A stretch of 64,000 nt of DNA from Pseudarthrobacter siccitolerans (GTDB lineage: Bacteria > Actinomycetota > Actinomycetes > Actinomycetales > Micrococcaceae), in the NCBI RefSeq assembly GCF_001046895.1, contig NZ_CAQI01000030.1, forward strand, positions 27,215 through 91,214, in the 5' to 3' direction. How positions within the stretch are numbered: the first letter of the stretch is position 1; each line of letters opens with the position of its first letter. The translations under genes and the position numbers were made by a program. Below are positions 35,051-44,769 of the stretch, piece after piece. The notes beneath the pieces were generated by a model. That model made no database searches, was not told the DNA's origin, and saw nothing but the letters and a program-made list of their open reading frames with translations.

Positions 35051-35074
35051 AATTAGTAACCCTACTTACTAATT
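35051..35074. promoter_or_regulatory. AATTAGTAA inverted repeat
   Basis: AATTAGTAA (35051-35059) and TTACTAATT (35066-35074), perfect 9-base arms with a 6-base gap, in an AT-rich island 53 bases before the 35127 start. Likely operator or promoter element. Confidence 0.5.
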
Positions 35075-35126
35075 GACCCGGCCGGGTTTCCACGACCCGA
35101 CCGGCAGTCAGTGGAAACGAGTGACG

Positions 35127-35924
35127 ATGACGGAGAACCAGTGGCCTGAGGCTTCTGCCGGAAGCCCTCTCGACCAGTACGGAAACACGCCGACCCATGC
35201 TTCGGCGGAGCCGGAAACCTACGTCACCAAGAAGGATGCGGCAAAGGAGGAGACGTCGAAGATCGCCGGGGAGGCGGCCGGTGTGGCCCGCAATGTGGCC
35301 CAGACCGCCAGGCTCGAGGCCGGAAACGTCGCCACCGAAGCCAAGTCGAGTGCCCAGGATCTGCTGCAGCAGGCGAAGCGGGGCGTGAGCAGCCAGGCCG
35401 GCGAACAGCAGCGGAAGGCCGCCGACGGGATCCGCAGCTTGTCCAGCCAGCTGCACGCCATGGCTGACTCCCCGGAACAACAGGGAATGGCCAGTGACCT
35501 GGTCCGGGAGGTTGCCGGCCGGGCGTCCTCCGTTGCGTCCTGGGTGGAGGGCACGGAACCGTCCGCGATGCTGGCTGACGTCCAGTCCTTTGCCCGCCGC
35601 AAGCCGGGCACCTTCCTGCTCCTGGCAGCCGGGGCGGGGATCCTGGCCGGCCGGGTGGCCCGAGGGCTGAAGGCCGAGACCCCGCACGCCCAACGGACAG
35701 TCCGGCCAAGGCCTGAGCAGGCCCCGGCTGCCGGAGCAAAGGCTCCGTCGTGGGGCGCTGAACCTGTCTACCAGGACCAGGCGGCCGCAGCTCCCACTTA
35801 CGGCGAAACCATTTACGGAGAGCCTGCCCGTCCGTCCTACTCAGGCACGGAATCGGGCGGTGTGCCCCTGAAGGATCCGGACGACCCGTTCAGCGATGTC
35901 CGGGCTGCGGAGCGCCAGCCGTAA
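35127..35924 (+). CDS. Helical stress-type protein with one C-terminal TM segment
   Basis: 265 residues starting at ATG 35127. Residues 45-150 form a long amphipathic, Ala/Lys/Glu-rich helix (apolipoprotein- or LEA-like: EAAGVARNVAQTARLEAGNVATEAKSSAQDLL). A single hydrophobic segment RKPGTFLLLAAGAGILAGRVARG (about 173-195) is followed by a Pro/Tyr-rich disordered tail. Pattern is common in actinobacterial membrane stress proteins; no function known. Followed by a 38-codon gene. Confidence 0.75.
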   Translation: MTENQWPEASAGSPLDQYGNTPTHASAEPETYVTKKDAAKEETSKIAGEAAGVARNVAQTARLEAGNVATEAKSSAQDLLQQAKRGVSSQAGEQQRKAADGIRSLSSQLHAMADSPEQQGMASDLVREVAGRASSVASWVEGTEPSAMLADVQSFARRKPGTFLLLAAGAGILAGRVARGLKAETPHAQRTVRPRPEQAPAAGAKAPSWGAEPVYQDQAAAAPTYGETIYGEPARPSYSGTESGGVPLKDPDDPFSDVRAAERQP

Positions 35925-35972
35925 GCCAGAGCTGAAAAACCAAAAAACACGATCAACCAGAGGACGAATCCC

Positions 35973-36089
35973 ATGAAGAAACTGCTCTTTGCCCTGCTTC
36001 CCATCATCATCAGCCGGGTCCTGCAGGCCCGGAAAGCCAAGCAGATGCGCGCCGGCCAGGCCCGCCCGCCGCGTAACCGCCGCTTCTAG
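35973..36089 (+). CDS. 38-residue basic membrane peptide
   Basis: Begins ATG 35973 with GAGGACG upstream. One short hydrophobic segment (LLFALLPIIISRVL, residues 4-17) followed by a strongly basic tail (RKAKQMRAGQARPPRNRRF). It lies 48 bases after the helical stress protein on the same strand and is probably cotranscribed and membrane-associated. Confidence 0.55.
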   Translation: MKKLLFALLPIIISRVLQARKAKQMRAGQARPPRNRRF

Positions 36090-36134
36090 GTCAGGAACGC
36101 ACGACGGCGGTTCGGCGCCAGGCGCGGAACGCCC

Positions 36135-36413
36135 TCAGATGAGACTCGGCTGGCTGGACAGGATGTAGTCCACGGCCGCCGGGCCCTTCATGCCCAGGCC
36201 GGGGCACACCTGCCGGCCGCCGTTGGGGGTTTTCTTGTATCCGGAGTCCCTCATGGCGGCCCAGAAAGCAGCATCAGCGGCCGGCTGCTCCTGGTTGAGG
36301 AAGCACCAGCTCAGGTACACCCCGTAGATCTCGTCTTCGCGAAGTCCTGGCTGGTTGGCGGGATCGTTGATGATGCACTCGGCCAGGAAGCGGCGGTAGC
36401 TGGGGACAGTCAT
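36135..36413 (-). CDS. Small protein, paralogue of the one at 15.0 kb
   Basis: 92 residues. Shares with the 14989-15246 product the order RFLxE, IYGVYLSWCFL, AFWAAM and MKGPAAVDYILSS. The pattern recalls the winged-helix module of D5/P4 primases, without the ATPase part. No ribosome site stronger than GGACC before ATG 36413. Function unknown; the presence of two divergent copies in one window suggests a lineage-specific family. Confidence 0.65.
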   Translation of the reverse strand: MTVPSYRRFLAECIINDPANQPGLREDEIYGVYLSWCFLNQEQPAADAAFWAAMRDSGYKKTPNGGRQVCPGLGMKGPAAVDYILSSQPSLI

Positions 36414-36765
36414 AGTCTTGGTCCTCGGAGTAGAGCCTGCTGGATGTGCCTATGCGCCGCCGTCGTCAACTAATTCCCGCGGCGCTGTGGCTGGTTCGAA
36501 GCAGCACCCACGATGGATGGGTCCAAACGCAAAAATGCGTCACAGGTATCCGGCTCAGGGCGCAGCCAGGGGATCGTGCAGCTTGTGTATCGGTCCAGGT
36601 GGAAGGTTTGGGAAGCGAGCGGAACCCACGGTGCTCCCCGCCTTTGTTCTGACCATTCCTGGGTGCTCGCTTTCGTGCCGGGGACATGAGGTGCCCGGAC
36701 GCGTGGGGGACGCGGCCGGGCGGGCCCGGGCAGGAGGGGGGTCCTGCCCGGGCGGTCTTAGGGGT
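36414..36765. other. 352-base region without a gene; hairpin near its end
   Basis: No supported frame on either strand. GCCCGGGCAGGA (36724-36735) and TCCTGCCCGGGC (36742-36753) form a perfect 12-base stem 13 bases after the stop of the MBL-rhodanese gene (minus strand) and probably end that transcript. Confidence 0.6.
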
Positions 36766-38178
36766 TTACTTTGCTGAGACGGCGTTCTGTCGGCTTTGCT
36801 GGAAGGCGTCCCAGGCGGCGTAGCTGCCGTCGAGTTCGACGACGTCGTATCCGGCCCGGCGCAGGGCGCTGGCTGCGACGGAGTTCCGGACGCCGGACTG
36901 GCAGTAGGTGACGATGGTTCCGTCGGTGGGGAGCTTGTCCAGGTGCCACATGATCCGGCCGCCGCTGAGCTGGTACGAGCCGGGGATGTTCCCGCCGATG
37001 TGTTCGCTGCGATTGCGGACGTCCACGACCATCGCGGCGTCAAAGCCCTCCAGCTCCTCGGGCTGGATCAGCTTCGGGGCGGTGGTGGGGAGTCCTTCGA
37101 TGCTGGTGACGTAGCCGGCGACGTTGTCGATGCCGACCCGAACCAGGTGGTCCCACATGTCCTGCGCAGCGTCCTGGTCCTGGGCGAGGAGTACCAACGG
37201 GTTCTTGTCCGTTTGGGGGTTCACGATCCAGGCGCCGTAGCTGGCGACCGACTTCCCGGCCGGCACGTTCAGGGAACGGGCCACGGTGCCTTCGTGGACT
37301 TCGCTGTTGGGGCGGGTGTCGATGAACGTGACTTTGTCCGCCGCCAGGTCCTTTGCGACGTCAGCGGTGTCCAGTTCCTTGAGCGGAGCGCGTTCGCCCA
37401 TGACGGCGGGGCCTTCACGGTTTTCGCGCTTCATCCGGCCGAAGTAGGCGTGGGCGTCGGGCTGGCCGTCCAGGAGTTCGTCGATGAAGCCCTGCTCGTC
37501 GTTGGCGGCGAGGTAGGGGCCCCACCAGGCGTAGAGCCGCTCGTAACCCACGGTGGAGGACGGGATGGCGCCCAGTGCCTTGCCGCAGGCGCTGCCGGCG
37601 CCGTGGGCGGGGTGGACCTGGACGTAGTCCGGCAGGGTGAGGAACCTGTCCCGCAGGCTGGCGAAGAGCTGCTTGGCGCCTTCGAAGCGGGTGTCGATGC
37701 CGCCGGCTGCCTCGTCCAGCAGGTCGGGACGGCCCAGGTCGCCCGAGAAGACGAAGTCACCGGAGAGCAGGTAGCCGGGCTGGTCGCTGAACGCACCGTC
37801 GGTGATTAGGAAGGACAGGTGCTCGGGGGTGTGGCCCGGGGTGTGCACGGCCTGGATGCTGATGTTGCCGATGGTGATCTTGTCGCCGTCGTAGAGGCGT
37901 TCGCCGTCGAATTCGTACTGCCAGTCCGGCCCGCCCTCACCGGAGACGTAGATCTTCGCGCCGGTGGCGGCGGCGAGTTCCCGGGTGCCGGAGAGGTAGT
38001 CGGCGTGGATGTGGGTTTCGGTGACGGCGACGATCTTCATGCCGTTCTTCTCAGCCAGTTCCTGGTAGACCGCGATGTCGCGGCGGCCGTCGACCACAAT
38101 GGCGGTGCCGTTGGCCTGGCAGCCGATCAGGTAGCTGGCCTGGGCGAGGTCTTCATCGTAAATGCGCTCGATAAGCAT
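36766..38178 (-). CDS. CstB-like persulfide dioxygenase-rhodanese fusion
   Basis: 470 residues: N-terminal MBL domain of the persulfide dioxygenase type (THIHADYLSG, HTPGHTPEHL, SGDFVFSGDLGR), a central inactive rhodanese-like domain (TFIDTRPNSEVHEG region, no catalytic Cys) and a C-terminal active rhodanese with TYCQSGVRNS. This order matches CstB, which oxidises low-molecular persulfides and releases thiosulfate. The gene has its own ATACCC-N4-GGGTAT box 52 bases upstream and belongs to the CstR regulon of this locus. Confidence 0.9.
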   Translation of the reverse strand: MLIERIYDEDLAQASYLIGCQANGTAIVVDGRRDIAVYQELAEKNGMKIVAVTETHIHADYLSGTRELAAATGAKIYVSGEGGPDWQYEFDGERLYDGDKITIGNISIQAVHTPGHTPEHLSFLITDGAFSDQPGYLLSGDFVFSGDLGRPDLLDEAAGGIDTRFEGAKQLFASLRDRFLTLPDYVQVHPAHGAGSACGKALGAIPSSTVGYERLYAWWGPYLAANDEQGFIDELLDGQPDAHAYFGRMKRENREGPAVMGERAPLKELDTADVAKDLAADKVTFIDTRPNSEVHEGTVARSLNVPAGKSVASYGAWIVNPQTDKNPLVLLAQDQDAAQDMWDHLVRVGIDNVAGYVTSIEGLPTTAPKLIQPEELEGFDAAMVVDVRNRSEHIGGNIPGSYQLSGGRIMWHLDKLPTDGTIVTYCQSGVRNSVAASALRRAGYDVVELDGSYAAWDAFQQSRQNAVSAK

Positions 38179-38229
38179 CTGGGGATCTCCTTCAGGGAGT
38201 GGGTGTCTTGGGGGATTGATTCAATCGGA

Positions 38230-38245
38230 ATACCCAACGGGGTAT
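38230..38245. promoter_or_regulatory. CstR-type operator of the persulfide dioxygenase gene
   Basis: ATACCCAACGGGGTAT: perfect ATACCC/GGGTAT arms with a 4-base spacer, identical in layout to the boxes in front of the rhodanese/cstR divergent promoter. Confidence 0.8.
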
Positions 38246-38283
38246 TTAGGGAGGGGCCTGCGCCGTTCTCCTGTTCGCTTGGG

Positions 38284-39038
38284 TCAGGCGGTGACAGTGC
38301 CGGCGGTGACCCAGGCCGCGGTGGCGAAGATGAGTACCGCGAATGAGATGCGGATGTGCTTGTCTTTCAGGCGGCGGGCCAGCCGGGCTGCGACGACGGA
38401 TCCCAGGATGGCCGGGACGGCGAATGCCAGGGTGGTGGCCCATTCGATGGTGTAGCCAGCGGCGTGGGCGCTGAGTCCTGCAGCGGAGTTGATCACGATG
38501 ATCACCAGCGAGGTCCCGACGGCCTGTTTCATGCGCAGGCCAAGGAAGATGGTCAGCGCAGGCGTGATCAGGAAGCCGCCGCCTACTCCGAGCAGTCCGG
38601 TGAGGAACCCCACGAGCAGCCCCATGCCGACCGCCTTGGGGGCGCAGGAGCGGAAGGCCCGGCGTGGCCCCGTGCTGCAGGATCCCTCCGTTTCACGGGT
38701 CCTCATGAGCATTCTGATGCCGGCTGCAACCATGATCACGGCGAAAGCGAGCATCAGGATGTTCGGGTCCAGCAGTTTGCCCACCGCCGCGCCGCCCCAG
38801 GCTGCCGGAACCCCGGCACCCCCGACCAGTGCGATTACGGACCAGTTCAGGCCATCCCGGGCCCTGGGCAGCAGGGCGGCAAGCGAGGATACGCCCACTA
38901 CCAGCAGGGACGTCGGAATCGCCTGCGCCGGGGTCATGCCCACCCCGTATACCAGGGCCGGCACGGCGATGATGGACCCGCCGCCGCCCACAACACCCAG
39001 GACAATGCCGACGACGAGCCCCAGAGCCAGGGCCGGAA

Positions 39039-39042
<4 letters not shown>
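38284..39042 (-). CDS. TauE/SafE-family sulfite/organosulfur exporter
   Basis: 252 residues with eight hydrophobic segments and the family motifs [18 protein letters not shown] and [20 protein letters not shown]. Thought to move sulfite, thiosulfate or sulfoacetate across the membrane; in CstR regulons it removes the products of persulfide oxidation. ATG 39042 overlaps the stop of the rhodanese gene by 4 bases. Confidence 0.9.
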
Positions 39043-40031
<989 letters not shown>

Positions 40032-40108
40032 TCAGGCCAGCTGTCGAGCAGCCTAAGGAGAACCCTGACATCTGCAACGTCGAGGTGCGCCGGAACAAGG
40101 ATGCAGAG

Positions 40109-40231
40109 ATGACCACGGTTGAAGCCATCGACCCTCAGGCAATGGACCAGCTCAGCGCCGCCCCATCAGTCAAGGAAGTAGCCGACGACGCCGGCACCCG
40201 CCTCCGGAAGGCCCTCGCAGCCCTGGGTTAA
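40109..40231 (+). CDS. 40-residue hypothetical protein
   Basis: ATG 40109 follows AAGGATG. Acidic, Ala-rich helical peptide (VEAIDPQAMDQLSAAPSVKEVADDAG) without metal or membrane features. It follows cstR by 77 bases on the same strand. It might be an artefact; codon use resembles real genes. Confidence 0.35.
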   Translation: MTTVEAIDPQAMDQLSAAPSVKEVADDAGTRLRKALAALG

Positions 40232-40420
40232 GCGGCGAAGTAGAGATTTTCGTGCAAACAGCGGTTCCGCCGGGCACTCCACGTGGACATCCTCACCTGC
40301 GGCAACAGCACGCGCTGTAGCAGGCATGGAAATCCCGCCGGGGATGGCCAAGGGGATACTGCGGGCAGTTCATGGGTCTTTTGACTACTGCTCGGTAGCG
40401 CGTTCACACACAGCATATTG

Positions 40421-40434
40421 ATAAGTAAACTTAG
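40421..40434. promoter_or_regulatory. ATAAGTAAACTTAG site upstream of GAF protein
   Basis: TAAG-N4-CTTA inverted repeat in an AT-rich patch 65 bases before the 40500 start; related to the sites at 9837, 15505 and 16257. Confidence 0.45.
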
Positions 40435-40499
40435 CAATATGTTGTGGACAGCTGCTAGTCGATTCCGCTGCGGGAATGTCCCGACAGGAGGTGGATGGC

Positions 40500-41303
40500 G
40501 TGGATGAAGAGACTGAGCGGCGGCGTGAACTTGCTGCCGTGGTCCTTGCTGGATTGGACCCGACCATCGCATGGCCGGCTTATTTCGGGCGGCGCCGGTG
40601 TTCGGAGTTTGAGTTGTCCGCATATCTTTATGGGGCCCTGGCCCTGCCGGAGGCTGATTATCACATCAGTGTTGGCCCCGTCAGTGAAGGAATCGACGAG
40701 GGCAGCGGCCCGCTATTTACAACGGAACCGAGTGCAGGGAGCGTCGGGCACTCTGTCGACGACGGGCGGCAGGTGGCCAACGAAGATGGTCTGGCGGCGC
40801 TGGGAGCCGCCGGCCGGTCACTGCTTAGTCCTGAACGGGCAGAGACAGAACGGTTGCACTCGCTAAACGAGACCGGTCTGCTGGGCTCAGGGGCGGAGGA
40901 AGTCTATGACCAGGTTGTGGTCGCCGCCAAGGAATACTTTGGCGTGAGTACGGCGTCCATGTCGCTTATCGCCGAAGACGCCCAGTTCCTGAAGTCCGCG
41001 GTGGGTTCACTGCGAGAGGAAACGCCCCGGGAGATCGCTTTTTGTGCGCGGACGGTGGAGGCCAACTCGATGCTGGTCATCAATGACACGCATGCCGATG
41101 ACCGGTTCGCGGCTAATCCGCTCGTAGTCGGGGAGCCATTTATCCGCTTCTACGCCGGCTACCCTTTACATGGACCGCGCGGCTGGAACATCGGAAGTCT
41201 TTGCATCATCGATCAGGAACCCCGGGCATTTCCCGACTCCGAGCAAAAGGTGCTCCGGGCGATGGCCGCCGTCGTTCAGAACCGCATAGACGCCGGAAGG
41301 TAG
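40500..41303 (+). CDS. GAF-domain sensor protein with N-terminal small-protein module
   Basis: 267 residues. GTG 40500 is preferred because ACAGGAGG lies 8 bases upstream. Residues about 18-55 match the 81-residue protein of 14712-14957 (AYFG...SEFELSAYLYGALALP). The C-terminal 160 residues are a GAF domain of the cyanobacterial/redox-sensor type (VSTASMSLIAEDAQFLKSAVG, REIAFCARTV, FYAGYPLHGPRGWNIGSLCIID). No output domain, so it may act by protein contact. Stands alone. Confidence 0.8.
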   Translation: MDEETERRRELAAVVLAGLDPTIAWPAYFGRRRCSEFELSAYLYGALALPEADYHISVGPVSEGIDEGSGPLFTTEPSAGSVGHSVDDGRQVANEDGLAALGAAGRSLLSPERAETERLHSLNETGLLGSGAEEVYDQVVVAAKEYFGVSTASMSLIAEDAQFLKSAVGSLREETPREIAFCARTVEANSMLVINDTHADDRFAANPLVVGEPFIRFYAGYPLHGPRGWNIGSLCIIDQEPRAFPDSEQKVLRAMAAVVQNRIDAGR

Positions 41304-41401
41304 CAGAAGTCCTTAGCTCCGCTCGCTTCGCCGGCAGCCAAAACAATGGAGGGAGAGGGGACGCTGGCCAGTCACCTAAGGAGTCTCCCGGCTGCTTCGA
41401 T

Positions 41402-41752
41402 TCACCCGGCGTTGCGGGGCGCGAACATGATGACGGCGACGCCGAGCAGGCAGATCGCTGAACCCACAACATCCCACCTGTCGGGCCGGAAACCGTCAAA
41501 GGCGATGCCCCAGAGCAGCGACCCGGCAACAAACACCCCGCCGTAAGCGGCAAGGATCCGGCCGAAGTGGGCATCGGGCTGCAGCGTGGCAGCGAATCCG
41601 TAGATGCCCAGGGCAATAACGCCCAGGCCCGCCCACCACCAGTCCTTGCCTTCCCTGACGGACTGCCACACCAGCCATGCGCCGCCGATCTCAGCGGCGG
41701 CAGCAAATATGAACAGCAGGATGGTCTTCGCGATAGTCACAGGTCCCATCAT
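41402..41752 (-). CDS. UPF0060/YnfA small membrane protein
   Basis: 116 residues, four membrane helices; family motifs [15 protein letters not shown] and [12 protein letters not shown]. YnfA relatives resemble small multidrug exporters. It overlaps the acetyltransferase gene by 4 bases and ends the minus-strand arsenic operon, so it may export an arsenical or a resistance product; this is inference. Confidence 0.88.
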   Translation of the reverse strand: MMGPVTIAKTILLFIFAAAAEIGGAWLVWQSVREGKDWWWAGLGVIALGIYGFAATLQPDAHFGRILAAYGGVFVAGSLLWGIAFDGFRPDRWDVVGSAICLLGVAVIMFAPRNAG

Positions 41753-42288
41753 GGCAGGACGTGCCGGCCGTTATTCAGACATGGGGGGGAGCGGCGTTCG
41801 ATAAGGAGGGTGTCACGCCACTGGCCGCTGAGCGGCCCGTGGGTCATCCGGGCGATGCGCCGGCGCCTTCCCACAATCGAGAAGCCGTTGGCCAGGTGCA
41901 GCTTGAGGCTGGCTTCATTCTCTGGGAAGACGCTGGCCTGGATGGTCCAGATGCCCTCGCTTTCGGTGGAACGTATGAGCGCCTGGAGAAGGGCTTTGCC
42001 GGCACCCAAACCGCGGGCGGCCGCGGCAACATACACCGAGTGCTCCACCACTCCGGCATAGACGGCCCGGGCGGAGACCGGCGAAACGGCCGCCCAGCCC
42101 AGCACGCCGCCGTCGGCTGAAGCGGCGATGAGGCGGTGCTGGGGGAGCCTGGACTGGTCGAAGTACTCCCAGTCCGGGGCGGAGGATTCGAACGTCGCGA
42201 ACCCGGTGTCGATGCCCTCCTGGTAGATGCCTTGCACCTGCGGCCAATCGCCGGGCTCCATCGCCCGGACGGTCAGGGTAGAAGTCAC
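41749..42288 (-). CDS. arsN: GNAT N-acetyltransferase, ArsN/phosphinothricin-acetyltransferase type
   Basis: 179 residues with acetyl-CoA motif [16 protein letters not shown] and the family start [28 protein letters not shown]. Members acetylate phosphinothricin or arsinothricin. The position, coupled by GTGA overlap to arsR and inside an arsenic island, favours ArsN1 (arsinothricin detoxification). Confidence 0.8.
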   Translation of the reverse strand: MTSTLTVRAMEPGDWPQVQGIYQEGIDTGFATFESSAPDWEYFDQSRLPQHRLIAASADGGVLGWAAVSPVSARAVYAGVVEHSVYVAAAARGLGAGKALLQALIRSTESEGIWTIQASVFPENEASLKLHLANGFSIVGRRRRIARMTHGPLSGQWRDTLLIERRSPPCLNNGRHVLP

Positions 42289-42632
42289 AGGTTTGCCAGG
42301 AGGTTGGCGGTGCGGTCCAGGGCGCCGGGAGCAACCGAGAAGTAGGCCCAGGTTCCGCGTTTTTCGCGCAGCAGCAGCCCTGCTTCCACCAGGACTTTCA
42401 GGTGGTGGGACACCGTGGGCTGGCTGAGGTCCAGGGGATCGGTGAGGTCACATACGCAGGTGGATCCGGAGGGGGAGGCCTTGATGATGGAGAGCAGCCG
42501 GAGCCGGTTGGGGTCGGCCAGGGCCTTGAAGACCAGCGCCTGCTGTTTCGCTTCCTTCGCGCCCAGGGCAGGCTCTCCTGCAGGCGGGCAGCAGGAGGTG
42601 TCGGTGGCCGGATCCAGAACAGGCAATGTCAT
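42285..42632 (-). CDS. arsR: ArsR arsenite-responsive repressor
   Basis: 115 residues. Winged helix with STCVCDLTDPLDLSQPTVSHHLKVL. Cysteines C14-C15 (TSCCPP) in the N-terminal tail and C59/C61 reproduce the As(III) site arrangement described for Corynebacterium ArsR (two tail Cys plus one helix Cys). An ATCAAT-type operator lies 18 bases upstream of the start. Expression with arsN and ynfA is expected to be autoregulated. Confidence 0.93.
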   Translation of the reverse strand: MTLPVLDPATDTSCCPPAGEPALGAKEAKQQALVFKALADPNRLRLLSIIKASPSGSTCVCDLTDPLDLSQPTVSHHLKVLVEAGLLLREKRGTWAYFSVAPGALDRTANLLANL

Positions 42633-42649
42633 CTACCCATTATGCGCCA

Positions 42650-42671
42650 ATATCGATCATCATCAATGCAT
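42650..42671. promoter_or_regulatory. ArsR operator upstream of arsR
   Basis: ATCGATCATCATCAATGCAT (core of 42650-42671) resembles the two sites before arsC at 44204-44264; shared core GATCAncATCAAT. Confidence 0.7.
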
Positions 42672-42693
42672 GGATGGGCCCAGAGGAGGCAGG

Positions 42694-43434
42694 CTAGGAA
42701 CCGGACTTGCCAGCAGGGTGCGGGAGCACGACGTCGTCCGCTGCACGGCCTGCGGCGGGGAAGAGGAGGAGCAGGAGGACCAGGCCTGCTGCCGCGCCCA
42801 CCAGCTGGGCGATGACGAATGCGGGAACCGAACCTGGGGCGATGCCGGCGAACGTGTCGCTGAAGATCCGGCCCACGGTCACGGCGGGGTTCGCGAACGA
42901 CGTGGAGGACGTGAACCAGTAGGCGGCTCCGATGTAGGCGCCGACGGCCGGCGCTGCCAGGACGCCCCGCTTCGTGGCGGCGAGGGCGAAGATCAGCAGG
43001 ATCAGGCCTGCAGTGGCCACCACTTCGCCGAGCAGGTGCCCGCCGGTGGCGCGGTCCTTGCCGGAGATGGATGTCCCCACTTCAAACATCGCGTTCGCCA
43101 CCACGCTGCCGCTGACAGCACCCAGGATCTGGGCGGCCACGTAGGCTCCCAGCTCGGGCAGGGCAAGGCCGGTGCCGCTGCGCCGGCCCAGGATCCAGTC
43201 CGCCAGCGAGACCACGGGGTTGAAGTGCGCCCCGCTGACGGGTCCGAACACGAGGATCAGGGCGGTCAGGCCCAGCACGGTGGCCGTGCTGTTCTGCAGC
43301 AGCTGCAGGCCCACGTCGTTGGGCGAGAGCTGCTGGGCCATGATCCCGGACCCGACGACGATCATCACCAGCAGGCTGGTCCCCAGGAGTTCGGCGACGG
43401 CACGGCGCCACAGCGGCGGCTGGTTTGTAGTCAT
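42694..43434 (-). CDS. MIP-family aquaglyceroporin of the arsenic island
   Basis: 246 residues, six helices plus two half-helices carrying both NPA boxes (AHFNPVVS and FANPAVTV, the first with V for A). Channels of this group (AqpS in rhizobia) let As(III) flow out down its gradient after arsenate reduction. ATG 43434 chosen; upstream frame is a shadow of the divergent gene. No ArsB or Acr3 pump occurs in the island, which makes this the most likely efflux route. Confidence 0.88.
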   Translation of the reverse strand: MTTNQPPLWRRAVAELLGTSLLVMIVVGSGIMAQQLSPNDVGLQLLQNSTATVLGLTALILVFGPVSGAHFNPVVSLADWILGRRSGTGLALPELGAYVAAQILGAVSGSVVANAMFEVGTSISGKDRATGGHLLGEVVATAGLILLIFALAATKRGVLAAPAVGAYIGAAYWFTSSTSFANPAVTVGRIFSDTFAGIAPGSVPAFVIAQLVGAAAGLVLLLLLFPAAGRAADDVVLPHPAGKSGS

Positions 43435-43460
43435 GGCATCAAGCTTGACGCAAGGAATTA

Positions 43461-43478
43461 CCTCAGTCAAAATTGAGG
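43461..43478. promoter_or_regulatory. Inverted repeat in the aquaporin / arsR-arsC divergent promoter
   Basis: CCTCAGTCAAAATTGAGG has 5-base arms CCTCA/TGAGG (extending imperfectly to TTACCTCA/TGAGGCAA). It lies 2 bases before the fusion gene start and 27 before the aquaporin start and differs from the arsR/arsC sites, so it probably binds the fusion regulator. Confidence 0.6.
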
Positions 43479-43480
43479 CA

Positions 43481-44152
43481 ATGAAAACTGAGCCAGCAGA
43501 CGCATTCCAGTCGAGGGTGGCCAAGCACGCCGCCCTCGCCGATCCCGCCCGGCTGCGCATCGTGGACCTGCTGACCCTGGGGGATTTCTCTCCCACCGAA
43601 CTCCAGGCTGAACTGGGCATGCCCTCCAACCTCCTGTCCCACCACCTGCGCGCCCTCGAGGGAGCCGGCCTGGCAACCCGGCACCGCTCCGAAGCCGACA
43701 AGCGCCGCAGCTACATCCGGCTCGCCGCCGGCGCCCTGGACGGCCTCGCTCCCGGAGTCGAGCATGGGGCCAGCCGCGTCCTGTTCGTCTGCACGCACAA
43801 CAGCGCCCGCTCACAGCTCGCCGCCGCGCTCTGGGGGCAGGTCAGCGACATTCCTTCCAGCTCAGCCGGGACGCGCCCGGCGGAGCGCATCGCGCAAGGA
43901 GCCATCGACGTCGCCCGCCGCCACGGCGTGGACCTGCCGGAGGTTCCGCCGCGCAGGCTAGGCGCTGTTGCCGGCGGCGATTTTGTGGTCACTGTCTGCG
44001 ACAACGCGCACGAGGAACTCCCGGCCCTCCGTGCCACCCACTGGTCGGTGCCGGATCCCCTGCGGATCAACACGGAGGAGGCCTTCGAGTACGCCTTCAA
44101 TGACATTTCCCGCCGCATCAGCGATCTCGCGCCCCGGCTGCACGCCGCCTGA
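43481..44152 (+). CDS. ArsR-ArsC fusion protein
   Basis: 223 residues. Residues 1-90 are an ArsR-type winged helix (LADPARLRIVDLLTLGDFSPTELQAELGMPSNLLSHHLRAL) without the CVC motif. Residues about 95-223 are a low-molecular-weight phosphatase/arsenate-reductase domain with P-loop VCTHNSARSQ and a VTVCDNAHEELPAL segment (second Cys). The fusion suggests a regulator tied to arsenate reduction or one whose sensing Cys comes from the catalytic domain. Confidence 0.9.
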   Translation: MKTEPADAFQSRVAKHAALADPARLRIVDLLTLGDFSPTELQAELGMPSNLLSHHLRALEGAGLATRHRSEADKRRSYIRLAAGALDGLAPGVEHGASRVLFVCTHNSARSQLAAALWGQVSDIPSSSAGTRPAERIAQGAIDVARRHGVDLPEVPPRRLGAVAGGDFVVTVCDNAHEELPALRATHWSVPDPLRINTEEAFEYAFNDISRRISDLAPRLHAA

Positions 44153-44203
44153 GGCGCCGCTCGCACCCTCGGCGGTAAAGCCGTGCGGGAAAGAACTGCC
44201 GCC

Positions 44204-44264
44204 ATATATTGACAACCATCAATGAATAGCCCGATACTCCATACATCGATCAACATCAATATTG
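44204..44264. promoter_or_regulatory. Two ArsR-like operators upstream of arsC
   Basis: TTGACAACCATCAATGAAT (within 44204-44227) and CATCGATCAACATCAATATT (within 44241-44264) share the ATCAAT core with the arsR site. They precede the arsC-trxB operon start at 44325. Confidence 0.7.
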
Positions 44265-44324
44265 CTGCAGATGTGTGGGACGGCTTCACCAGACCGATCC
44301 ACCCAACTGATCCAGGAGAACCCC

Positions 44325-44747
44325 GTGAGCACCGAAACCGCCAAGAAGCCTTCCGTCCTGTTCGTCTGCGTCCACAACGCGGGCCGTTCCCAGATGGCTG
44401 CCGCATTCCTCACCACGCTGGGCAAGGGCCAGATCGAGGTCCGCTCCGCCGGGTCCCAGCCCGCCGAGAAGATCAACCCCTCCGCCGTGGAAGCCATGGC
44501 CGAGGTGGGGATCGACATGTCTGCGGAGGTTCCGAAGGTCCTCACCACCGAGGCCGTGAAGGAGTCCGACGTGGTGATCACCATGGGCTGCGGCGACGAG
44601 TGCCCCTACTTCCCGGGCAAGCGCTACGAGGACTGGGTGCTGGAGGACCCGGCCGGCAAGGGCGTCGAGTCCGTCCGCCCCATCCGTGACGAGATCAAGA
44701 CCCGCATCGAGGGCCTGATCGACTCCCTGATCCCCGCCGCCAAGTAG
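44325..44747 (+). CDS. arsC: Arsenate reductase, LMW-PTPase (thioredoxin) type
   Basis: 140 residues. P-loop [10 protein letters not shown], and the second catalytic cysteines in [18 protein letters not shown] match the thioredoxin-coupled ArsC family. Reduces arsenate to arsenite. GTG 44325 follows CCAGGAG. Trx reductase is encoded 22 bases downstream. Confidence 0.93.
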   Translation: MSTETAKKPSVLFVCVHNAGRSQMAAAFLTTLGKGQIEVRSAGSQPAEKINPSAVEAMAEVGIDMSAEVPKVLTTEAVKESDVVITMGCGDECPYFPGKRYEDWVLEDPAGKGVESVRPIRDEIKTRIEGLIDSLIPAAK

Positions 44748-44769
44748 CCCTGACCCTGAGGAACACGCT

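Noticed and set aside
36480..36515. tRNA-like T-arm sequence GGTTCGAA
   Set aside because: Flanking bases do not pair into a T-stem and no acceptor or anticodon arm can be drawn.
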